From Lithodes maja (taxonomy: Eukaryota; Arthropoda; Malacostraca; Decapoda; Lithodidae): 64,000 bases of DNA. Shown here piece by piece: positions 55,899 to 64,000 of this stretch. The notes beneath the pieces are model-generated. The model searched no databases. It was not told the origin of the DNA and worked only from the letters and a program-made list of their open reading frames with translations. Positions within the stretch are counted from its first letter, which is position 1; each line of letters starts with the position of its first letter. The translations under genes were made by a program, and so were the position numbers. The stretch covers positions 1 to 64,000 of the forward strand of contig JBAKBP010004417.1 of NCBI GenBank assembly GCA_037953745.1, given 5' to 3'.

Positions 55899-56733
55899 CT
55901 CTGGGTGTGTACGAGAGATAAAATATAAGTGTTAATTCTGGCTATCTTTAGAAGATTGTATAAAACTTAGGAAGGATCTTTGGGAATAAAAAGGACAAAG
56001 ACTCACAATTAACTCTGACTTCCACATGCCCTTCCTAATCTAAATAAAACAGTTTATTCTGGATATCATTAGACGATTTTATACAGCTTAGGGTGGATCT
56101 GTGGGAATAAAAGGGATAAAGACTGTCTCAATTAACCCTCTGACTGCCATATACCTTTCCTAATCTAAATAAAATGGTTACATAATAGCCAGACTAAACT
56201 GCCAAAACACATCATAATCCTGAAGGGGTTAATATACGTATATCCAAGCAAGGATTTTGGTTTATTCTTTCTTCAGCCCTTAGTACTATACCCTGTTTCA
56301 AGTAAGTAGGTCCAACCTCTTGTACACTAACCTCTATAACTCGAAAACGGAAGGGAGTGTTCTGTGGGGACGCTCGGTTGTGGCCTTGGCCTTGCTCAGG
56401 ACCTTGGGGCTGTTCGGTCAAACAGCTTGGGGGAAAAAAAACAACAACTTCCAAACGACTAGAGTAATTTAGCTAATATATCTACCATTTGGGAAGAGTC
56501 AGCCAGGGAATAGGTGTGAACATTTACAGCCCATGTGTTCTAGCCCTTTTTGAGTTACAGAGGTTAGGGCTCAGGATATCTGGACTAGCTATTTGGAACA
56601 GGGTATAGCTCCAACACTCTGGATAACGTTGTAACTAAAGGGATGTATATGTGTGAGTGTAACTGTGAGTATAATTGACCACTTGCCAGTTTCCTTCTTT
56701 AACCTACAGCTCCAACTTCCTTATCCCATACTG
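55796..56733. repeat. Microsatellites and family B pieces
   Basis: (GT)n at 55812-55830, (CT)n at 55869-55890, then two family B fragments (55925-56003 and 56036-56230; TTAGACGATTTTATACAGCT and GAAGGGGTTAA). 56231-56733 shows no gene. Confidence 0.6.
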
Positions 56734-56918
56734 TACCGGTGACGTCCTTTGCATTATATTCTGGCAACTATTAGACGATTTGATTCAGCTTTGGAAGGAT
56801 CTGTGGCAGCTAAAAAGGATTAAGTGAGATAGTTTGTAGCGTTTTAGTGGTTAGATGTCCTTCCTAAGCTTAATAAAAATCATCTAATAGTTGCCAGAGT
56901 AAAATGAAAAGACGTTAA
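56734..56918. mobile_element. TTAA family B foldback MITE
   Basis: GTACCGGTGACGTCCTTTGC at the start; the arms GGCAACTATTAGACGATTTG and AAATCATCTAATAGTTGCCA are almost perfectly complementary. This is the clearest foldback of the family. Confidence 0.78.
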
Positions 56919-56968
56919 ATTATTTTCATTGTTAGCCAGGGATTATTGTTTGTGTTTGTTTTATGATT

Positions 56969-57026
<58 letters not shown>

Positions 57027-57536
57027 TGTATGAAGAATAAGTGTACATTTGAGTGAATAAATGTGTTGTTTGTGTTGGCGTACTGTGGGGGTTCGTGCGG
57101 GTTATATAATATATTAGTTATTGTTAATATATCCATTTTCTCTTACATTTTCTTAAGAGAGAAAATTAAAATATATGGGTAACAATTATGTAATAAAGAA
57201 CATATTTTATTTATTTTCTTATTTTTTTTTTAATTAAAGCCGTTTAAAATCACTTATAAGCAATACAAATGATTGAAACTCAAATATACAAGTAATTTAC
57301 AATATTTGTTATGTGCAAAAACGTTACTCAAAGAATTAGACCTTGATGTATAATTATGACCTTGATATCTCATGTTGACGCTGTGTTACTTTATTGTTTA
57401 ACAGTCGATCGTGGTGATAACTTGTTCAGTGACGTAGTGAAAGTGTATTGTTGTATTAGTAGCCTCGTCTATCATTTATTTGGGGCCACATCATTGACAA
57501 CATCAATACAATTTATTCCAGTACTATTAAGTAAAG
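56919..57536. other. (TA)n and AT-rich upstream region of the innexin gene
   Basis: (TA)n at 56971-57024, then AT-rich sequence up to the start codon. Promoter elements were not identified with confidence. Confidence 0.5.
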
Positions 57537-58517
57537 ATGCGAGTAAGTGAGATAATCAACAGTTCTATGGGCAGATCGCCTTTGGGGTCTCTGGCCCTAT
57601 ACCTCGCCAATATGATCATAGTATTTAGCTGTGCTACCTCAATAATAATCAATAGCATGTTCACCATTGATGAATACTTGGTGTGTAGGGATCTCTCCCG
57701 AGGAGAACCAATCCCTCAACAGCAAATGGAGGTTTGTGCCCAAAAGCAGTTTTCTGCAGGTTTCGGTTTCGATGATAAAAACAAAATAGTCCATAATGCT
57801 TATTACTTCCAAAGCATTATGTGGATTGCCGGTGGCGTATTGGGTTTCATGTTTATTGTGGAATACATCTCCACGGACTCCAGGTTAATGGTGAACCACC
57901 TAAGAGCTTATTATGGACAAACTAGATCTATAACTGATCTGTTTGGGGAGTCACTCGTGGATAATCTCGGGACTTTTAGAAACCTATATTTCAAATCACT
58001 AATTATTCATGTAACACTATTATGTTCATGTTTAGGATCAATGTTTCTTTTGTATTTTCTTTCGAATGGGACACTAATAGATTTGGTTATAAATGATTAC
58101 TGCGCTTGGCGGAATTATGATGAACTGTTGGACCCCATCACCACAGCCTTCCCTCCCTTCACCCGGTGCCAAATCACCCCTGATGATCACATCATAGGTC
58201 AAGCAACAATAGTTTATGGGTGCTATAATATGATGAACCCAATCTGTGAGCGATGGGTTATCATCATAACTTATATGGTACTGGCGTTAACAGTTACAAC
58301 TTTATTGGTTGTATTCTGGCTTGTATTTATATTTCCGTGGTCTGCCAAAAAGTCAATCTTTGCGGGGTTGCCACATTATGCTGATAAACTAATATTGAAA
58401 CGTTTGGCGCTTGGTGACCACCTTGCCCTGAGCTACCTGGCTCCAAGGGTAACCAGTGAACACTACATTAATGCACTCTTTAAAATATATCAAAATGACG
58501 ACGGTCTAAGCCCTTGA
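57537..58517 (+). CDS. Divergent innexin (gap-junction / hemichannel protein), intronless
   Basis: The 326-residue protein has four hydrophobic segments (about 19-41, 88-111, 154-175 and 240-266). Innexins form invertebrate gap junctions and hemichannels in the plasma membrane with this topology. The second extracellular loop holds FPPFTRC (C211), then 17 residues to C229 (YGCYNMMN). This corresponds to the FP.VT.C...C...N pattern of innexin loop 2. The first loop has C50 and C67. YYFQSIMW before the second segment stands where innexins have YYQWV. The C-terminal LILKRLALGDHLALSYLA matches the cytoplasmic L.RL..GD...L block. Extra cysteines C189 and C237 in loop 2 are unusual. The length is slightly short for the family (about 360-400). 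The coding sequence has no intron and its codon use is AT-rich. A retrocopy or a lineage-specific paralogue is possible. The ATG is the first in frame with the predicted N-terminal helix. Confidence 0.8.
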   Translation: MRVSEIINSSMGRSPLGSLALYLANMIIVFSCATSIIINSMFTIDEYLVCRDLSRGEPIPQQQMEVCAQKQFSAGFGFDDKNKIVHNAYYFQSIMWIAGGVLGFMFIVEYISTDSRLMVNHLRAYYGQTRSITDLFGESLVDNLGTFRNLYFKSLIIHVTLLCSCLGSMFLLYFLSNGTLIDLVINDYCAWRNYDELLDPITTAFPPFTRCQITPDDHIIGQATIVYGCYNMMNPICERWVIIITYMVLALTVTTLLVVFWLVFIFPWSAKKSIFAGLPHYADKLILKRLALGDHLALSYLAPRVTSEHYINALFKIYQNDDGLSP

Positions 58518-59136
58518 GCTTGAGATTCTAGTCTCAAATTTTCCAGAAATATGCTTAAATGGTTAGATATTGTTTTCTACGGATGATTATTATTTTCATA
58601 ATTACAGTACGGTATATACGTTTTATTTTATTTGTAGCCTAATTTTCTTAGTTTTATTGTATTGCAAAACATTTATTATTTATTATGAAAGGAACACTCT
58701 GACTTATTGAAACAGTATGTGAATGGGCGAAAATGGAGCAATGAGATTTTTACTTTTTTATTTTAGTTTATTTTCAAGGAATACAGTATTATTATTTGAT
58801 ATTATATGCCTGCAAGCTTACCTCTTCATACACTTGGCCTTGCATAACAACATGTCTGTACTGAATTTATTGTGAAATAGGGTATTCATTAGTGGTGGTT
58901 GTAGGATTTGGTTTTTACACCTTACCTGTAAGGAGGGTATGGAGCTCCGATCTTATAGTGGTATTCCTAAACTGGCGCTGTTAAGGGATGAAATAAGGTG
59001 AAAAATAACGTTACCCTTAGAAATAGAAAGGCTAATCCATCTAATCTCTGTGGACAACTCTTACTCCCACAACATTCATTCGGTATCAGGCCCTGCGAAG
59101 GTAAAACATTGTTTAAGAATACCACCCTTACTCTCA
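58518..59136. other. Downstream region of the innexin gene
   Basis: AT-rich, several TTTTATTT and TTATTATT stretches, no clear AATAAA near the stop. No other gene is seen. Confidence 0.4.
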
Positions 59137-59275
59137 ACCATCTTGACAATTTTACCAACACACCTAAGCCTCATTAGGTGCTGAAATAGCCTCCCAAAAC
59201 TCTGTACCCAGGGTGGGAATTGAACCCGGGACCCTTGGGTTATAAGGCAGACACGTTACCACGAGACTAATAAAG
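59137..59275 (-). repeat. tRNA-derived SINE head
   Basis: On the minus strand TAGTCTCGTGGTAACGTGTC is D-arm-like, then a CTTATAA anticodon-loop-like stretch and box B GGTTCAATTCC. A tail follows (59137-59195 and beyond to about 58970). The acceptor ends do not pair well, so it is a SINE and not a tRNA gene. Confidence 0.55.
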
Positions 59276-59442
59276 GTACCTCACTTAGCCTGGTAGTCTA
59301 AGTGTATTTCGGCATCTTGTTCAGTTTAGGATAACCTATTTTCACTGACTTAACATGGTAACCCAAGACTATGGTGCTGACAGATCGGGAAGTGTTCCCT
59401 CGATTCTTCAACACCCCATAACTGTATTGCCCAACCCAAGAT

Positions 59443-59804
59443 CTAAAGGGGAGATGGTCACATTTTGTGGACACCCTTCTCTCTCATGCTTAGCCCCTTT
59501 AGTTTTCAGATTTTAAGACGTTCAGTCATTATTTTGGCGATCTCAAGACCTTTCGGCCCTTTATTTTGTCAATATTAAGATTGTTTGTGCCATTTAGGTG
59601 TACATTTGTTCCTGGTGAGCCTGTAATTTAGGAGGAACAGGGCTTTGGCTGGGATATTCTTCTACCGAAAAATGTACAAATATATCATGAAAGGGGATCC
59701 TGGGTTTTTTTTTTTTTATGTTTGATGAAGGTCTAGGGAGGAAACTAGAAAATTATATAAATATATGAAAAAATCAACCAAAAAGTGAACCATCCCCCCT
59801 TTAA
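59443..59804. mobile_element. TTAA family A element, copy 11
   Basis: It runs from CTAAAGGGGAGATGGTCACA to GAACCATCCCCCCTTTAA, with the full family body between. The left TTAA is mutated to CTAA. Confidence 0.78.
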
Positions 59805-59832
59805 CCATCTGGACCGGGCTCCTTCAGGGCCC

Positions 59833-60320
59833 GAGCATCTGGAGCGGCTTCGGTTAACCAGACTCACGACTGTTCAGCCAGACAGTATGGGGCGAGCATC
59901 TGGAGCGGCTTCGGTCAACCAGACTCGGGACTGTTCAGCCAGACAGTATGGAGCAAGCATCTGGAGCGGCTTCGGTCAACCAGACTCGGGACTGTTCAGC
60001 CAGACAGTATGGAGCGAGCATCTGGAGCGGCTTCGGTCAACCAGACTCGGCACTGTTCCGCCAGACAGTATGGAGCGAGCATCTGGAGCGGCTTCGGTCA
60101 ACCAGACTCGGCACTGTTCCGCCAGACAGTATGGAGCAAGCATCTGGAGCGGCTTCGGTCAACCAGACTCGGCACTGTTCCGCCAGACAGTATGGAGCGA
60201 GCATCTGGAGCGGCTTAGGTCAACCAGACTCGGCACTGTTCGGCCAGACAGTATGGAGCGAGCATCTGTAGTCGCTTCGGTCAACCAGACTCGGGACTGT
60301 TCGGTCAGACAGTATGGGGA
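59833..60320. repeat. 61-bp tandem repeat, eight copies
   Basis: GAGCATCTGGAGCGGCTT starts at 59833, 59894, 59955, 60016, 60077, 60138, 60199 and 60260, exactly 61 bases apart. Units differ at few positions (GGGAC/GGCAC, TCAGCC/TCCGCC). Because 61 is not a multiple of three and the unit has no stop in any forward frame, all three plus frames are open. The array is sandwiched between two family A elements. Confidence 0.95.
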
Positions 60321-60329
60321 AGAGCTATT

Positions 60330-60673
60330 TTAAGGGGGAAGGCTATATTTTATGGTCGATTATTTCATATATATATAGTATTTTAGTTTCCTCCCTAGAC
60401 CTCCATCAAACTTTAAAAAAAACATCCATTAGAACCTCCTTGTAGATTAATCTGTACATTTTTCGCTAGAAAAGTGTCCCGGCGGAAGGACGGTACACTC
60501 ATTATCGTTCGCCAGGAAATAAATAGACAACCAAATAGCACGATAGGTCTTAATATTAACAAAGAAATGGGGGAAAGGTCTTAAAATTGCCAAACTAATG
60601 GGCCCAACGTCTTAAAATCTATAAACCAATGGGGCTAAGCACGAAGGAGAAGGGGGCCAGAAAAACCGGTTAA
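60330..60673. mobile_element. TTAA family A element, copy 12
   Basis: TTTTAAGGGGGAAGGCTATA to AAAAACCGGTTAA; the body includes TTTCCTCCCTAGACCTCCAT and TTCGCCAGG. Confidence 0.75.
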
Positions 60674-60754
60674 GGAAGTTTATTACTGAGAGAGATGGTT
60701 CATGGTATAAACTAATTTTAAAGTTCAACACTGTGGAAGAATGATTGGCTGTTG

Positions 60755-60990
60755 TATTTATTTATATATTTTGTTTGTGTGCATGAATGTGACAAAAGGC
60801 AAAGCTGCCTGCAAGAAGTGTCCCCCTCAAGCTTGAAAGAGTAACAGAGCCAAAATAAAGGTACGTTAAGTGTAGCGAAATAAATAGGAGGAGGAGGTGT
60901 TTGTGAGATTTAGCTGGATTACTCTCTGCGTAGGTGAGACACGAAACAGTGAGGGAAGCCACGCAATTTTAGCAGGAATTCCAGCAACTC
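60755..60990. repeat. LINE 3' UTR remnant
   Basis: It matches 10225-10324 (GCAAAGCTGCCTGC, CTTGAAAGAGTAACAG) and then 47927-48057 (GATTTAGCTGGATTACTCTC), so both halves are contiguous here. No coding part is left. Confidence 0.65.
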
Positions 60991-61010
60991 CTTATCATAT
61001 TAATACTATT

Positions 61011-61012
<2 letters not shown>

Positions 61013-61086
<74 letters not shown>
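61013..61086. repeat. (CT)n microsatellite
   Basis: About 37 CT units. Confidence 0.97.
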
Positions 61087-61089
<3 letters not shown>

Positions 61090-61172
61090 TGAGAGACGGG
61101 GTTAGCCCGTCTTTTAGATAGTAACGTCCCTGGGAATCCGAGCTACATCTACTCCGACTTTTCCTATAGGTC

Positions 61173-61344
61173 TTTTTTTTTTTTTTTTTTTTTTTTTCTA
61201 TATTCCAACTTACTTCCTCTCGGGCATAGGCTGAGAGCCTTAACATTCACCGCTTTACAATGAACAGTGAAGCCCGTGAGGTCTTGTTCCAGTCTAGGGA
61301 GTGAGACATGTGAAGCACGTAGAGTACAACGAGCACCTGCCATC
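61173..61344 (-). repeat. Poly(A)-tailed short retrosequence, copy 1
   Basis: On the minus strand, about 147 bases from GATGGCAGGTGCTCG to GAAGTAAGTTGGAATATAG are followed by A25. The second copy inside the Harbinger transposase differs at one base that I can see. No tRNA-type box A or B is present. Target duplications were not found. Confidence 0.8.
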
Positions 61345-61550
61345 TTGCCTTCACATGAGGCACGGTGCTCACTCATGGCCCGAAACGACCCCATCTCTGA
61401 AGCCACCTCCTTCCCGTGCTTCACTGTCTCACCCCCTACACTCGGACTCTCACACTTACACACACACACAACGCCACCTGTTGAGCAGATAACTCATCAG
61501 GCATTGCACCCCTATAGCACATTTTGAATATGGGAATATTCATACAGTGC
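61345..61550. other. Unassigned
   Basis: An open minus frame (61164-61469) runs from here into the retrosequence; it has no recognisable motif. Confidence 0.4.
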
Positions 61551-61559
61551 TATTTAATC

Positions 61560-61740
61560 AGGGAACAATGAGGGTATTTTATTGACGTTTCGGTGGGCTT
61601 GTGGTAATGCACTGATACTAGGTACAGCACAAATTCCATCCCAATAATATCTTCCCATTGATACATCGGGATTTGAACCCGGGACCTTTGGATTACTAGG
61701 CCAGTAGCAAGACCACTCCACCACACCTTCCCTTCTTCTC
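61560..61740 (-). repeat. tRNA-derived SINE
   Basis: On the minus strand GGTGGAGTGGTCTTGCTAC is D-arm-like and GGTTCAAATCC is box B. A tail of about 110 bases follows, down to GGGAACAATGAGGGTATTTT (plus strand). Acceptor pairing is poor. Confidence 0.6.
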
Positions 61741-62035
61741 TATTCTTTACACACACACATAATTAACTTACGGTAATATTAAGGACCATATACTGCTACC
61801 TCATGCGTGGGAAGAGAGGCTTTCGACACCTCTATAAATAACATCATTTAACGCTTACAGGTTATGAGAAACGAATTGGAGGAATTCCAGGCTCGCTTTC
61901 GCTCGCCAGGAAAAGATTGACACCTGGATGGGGATATACGTCTTAAAACAGTAGGCTGAATGGGGCTGAATGGATACAATCTAGAGAAAGAAAAAAATAC
62001 GAGGTGGGCTCCCTTAAGAATACCACACTTAAAAT
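61741..62035. mobile_element. TTAA family D fragment and flank
   Basis: From about 61880: GGCTCGCTTTCGCTCGCCAGG, CAGTAGGCTGAATGGGGCTG, then GAGGTGGGCTCCCTTAA. Only half of the foldback is kept. Confidence 0.6.
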
Positions 62036-62121
62036 CCTTCTTGCTTAATGGAATCTTTATAAACATGGACATTATTTAGTGATTCTTACCCATCTAGGAA
62101 CACATATCATAGGGAAAAGGG

Positions 62122-62232
<111 letters not shown>

Positions 62233-62279
62233 AGACTTGAAGTACAGACTGAATCAGATGCAGGTTGCTCAAATTTATC

Positions 62280-62505
62280 TGCAACAACTGTACAGTTGGC
62301 CACATAAGTTTTGTTCCTCGTTGTGATCATATGTATGAAAGTAGAAAAGTATGAATGAATTGCGAGTGTGGTTTCCTTTAATTATCAGTTGACTAATCAG
62401 ATGAGTTAACCACTGCTTAAGAAACTACACTCGTAATTCAATCATGTGCATTATATTACCACGTATAAGATCACGGAGAAGAACAGAACCTATGTGGCCA
62501 ACTGT
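62280..62505. repeat. Inverted repeat, about 38-bp arms
   Basis: GTACAGTTGGCCACATAAGT (62288 onward) and the reverse complement of the sequence at about 62468-62505 match with a few changes. Each arm, read in its own direction, translates as NKTYVANCTV or NRTYVANCTI, so the arms may be two inverted copies of one coding fragment. Confidence 0.6.
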
Positions 62506-63040
62506 ACTATTGTGGACATAAGTACTGCTTCACTTGCCTGGCAGAGAATCGCAAATTGTGTTAGTAACATTGTGCCCCCGCTTCCCCCCACCCTCTCTCA
62601 GCTAAGCCCCTCCTTCCCTCTCTATACTTCTTTCTGTTTCACGTCTGCAAGCCCCTTCCCATGGCTCACTTTCCGCCACTATAACCACGGGATGAGTATC
62701 TCCCATATTTCTCTCTTTTTCTCCATCTCTCATCGAATCATTGTATTTTTATAATGAAATATCTTATCGTTATGCTAGCATTACATTACATTTTTCACGT
62801 TCATATTTGCCACTATATATAAATCTACTACAATATATAGTTTTATGATCCATTCGAAGATGGAATGTTATTAATCATATACCGGTATGTTATCTAAGTC
62901 AGATACAATTCAGACTTTAATTTACTTTTGCATTATCATATATTATTTCAGTTAAAATTATCTAAGCCATTGTATCCCAATGTCTGGAGTAAGCATGGAT
63001 TTCACTGGCAAAGTTTATATATTATTAAAAGGAGATAATT
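62506..63040. other. Unassigned AT-rich stretch
   Basis: No gene or repeat is recognised. Confidence 0.4.
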
Positions 63041-63450
63041 AAAGCCACTCTCACACATTCACGATTTTGGTCCCGATGTGCCACGAGGTACACAAATTGG
63101 TACATCGGCAGAGACAGTGACACGAAGTACGTGTTTGACGACGAAGCCACGATGGTGACACGTCGTAGTCACGATGGGCCCGATGGGACCACAGTTGCAA
63201 CACGACGGCGCCACGTCAATGCTGTAACGGTCAAAATTCTGGTCCAAGCCGTACCCCGACGAACCCCGACGGGAACAGGATGGGGGGCGATGGACTTACG
63301 ATGGTGCTACGTGTGTGACACGACGAACACGACGCCACAACGACAGACGGGGAGACAGACACAATTTTATATTAAAGGTGCAGGCCCTGTTTACATGTAA
63401 TTCAGTATACACACCTCCCAAGCCACGGCCACACATCAGCACCACTTGCC
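63041..63450 (+). mobile_element. 5' end and leader of a PIF/Harbinger element
   Basis: TAATTAAAGCCACTCTCACA (from 63036) has TAA bases followed by a CTCTCACACATTC end, similar in style to the termini at 35989 and 38333. GC-rich sequence with many CGACG units follows until the transposase ATG. The other terminus is outside the window. Confidence 0.55.
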
Positions 63451-63815
63451 ATGGATGATCTCGCACTCCTGCAGCTGCAGGTAGATCTGGAAGCACATCA
63501 GGCAAGAATAGATGTTGACCTCTACCAAGCCTTGCAGGCTGTGCAGGATGCCCAGGTGCCAGCCACGAGACAAAGAAGGCTTGTCTGGACCTGGCAGTGG
63601 CTGTTGAGGCGAGGGACGCACGGCCACTATGACAACCTGCTGAAGGTGTTGGCTGTGGAAGACACCTTGATGGCAGGTGCTCGTTGTACTCTACGTGCTT
63701 CACATGTCTCACTCCCTAGACTGGAACAAGACCTCACGGGCTTCACTGTTCATTGTAAAGCGGTGAATGTTAAAGCTCTCAGCCTATGCCCGAGAGGAAG
63801 TAAGTTGGAATATAG

Positions 63816-63849
<34 letters not shown>

Positions 63850-64000
63850 GCCTACAAAAACTTCATGCGGCTGGATAGAGTGTTGTGCGGAGAGGTGCTT
63901 GAACGTATTGCCCCACTGGTGGAGAAGCAAGACACATTTTGGAGGAAAGCCATCCCAGCTGGTATACGCCTGGCCATCACCCTACGTTACCTGGCTACAG
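63451..64000 (+). CDS. PIF/Harbinger transposase (HARBI1-like), N-terminal part, runs off the window
   Basis: An open frame begins at the ATG and continues to the window edge (183 codons) without a stop. It shows RRLVWTWQWLLRRGTHGHYD, then NLLKVLAVEDT, then after an insertion SAYKNFMRLDRVLCGEVLER, IAPLVEKQDTFWRKAIPAG, and IRLAITLRYLAT. This order is typical of Harbinger transposases before the DDE domain, which lies outside. Between VEDT and SAYKNF there is a 178-base poly(A)-tailed insertion that keeps the frame and would add about 59 residues, including ten lysines. Such an insertion in a conserved block probably inactivates the enzyme. Confidence 0.8.
63669..63846 (+). repeat. Poly(A)-tailed short retrosequence, copy 2
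   Basis: It is the same 147 bases as the copy at 61173-61344, followed by A31 (63816-63846), inserted in the Harbinger frame. Visible difference: GTTAAAGCTCTC here against GTTAAGGCTCTC there. Confidence 0.85.

Noticed and set aside
59137..59275. tRNA-Ile-like gene (TAT in the loop)
   Set aside because: The pairing of the acceptor arm is poor and the flank extends as a SINE tail.

Overview
The window looks like a piece of an arthropod nuclear genome, most likely a decapod crustacean. The reasons are long (AG)n, (AT)n and (GT)n microsatellites, very dense transposable elements of metazoan type, a short TTAGG-like telomeric motif, one innexin-type channel gene, and no prokaryotic gene organisation. 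The species is an inference and I cannot name it.

Almost all coding capacity belongs to mobile elements. Two nearly identical LTR retrotransposons sit head to head about 18.7 kb apart. One is on the minus strand (1-7409; its 3' LTR lies left of the window) and one is complete on the plus strand (26096-35346). Each carries one uninterrupted Gag-Pol frame of about 1,700 residues whose order is Gag, protease, integrase, reverse transcriptase, RNase H. Integrase ahead of RT is copia-like, while the RT and the GPY-type integrase are Ty3/gypsy-like. This is the hallmark of the Gmr1 group. A third, diverged LTR stands alone at 16166-17974. Non-LTR elements are a CR1-like LINE with an intact ORF2 and the tail of an esterase-type ORF1 (11686-14886), a 5'-truncated second copy with a damaged RT site (45440-47294), and a decayed fragment of another LINE (10225-10938). 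At 49326-50460 lies the 3' end of another gypsy polymerase. At the right edge a PIF/Harbinger transposase frame (63451 onward) carries an in-frame poly(A)-tailed insertion that has a near-identical second copy at 61173-61344.

Between these lies a swarm of short non-autonomous DNA elements bounded by TTAA. I separate five families (A to E), several of them self-complementary, often abutting at one shared TTAA or nested in one another. One 1.17-kb element (48146-49319) uses a family A end as both of its long inverted termini. Harbinger-like elements with TTA flanks occupy 35987-38335 and continue to about 39085.

Other repeats are an array of 13 tRNA-like units of 87-88 bp (8480-9607), minisatellites of 17, 58 and 61 bp, a GTGTGTTAGG-rich array (21530-22690), tRNA-derived SINE heads, and a near-perfect long hairpin (18068-18223).

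The only convincing host gene is an intronless, divergent innexin (57537-58517). A possible first exon with promoter-like sequence lies at 44414-44548. Remaining stretches show no gene that I can support.
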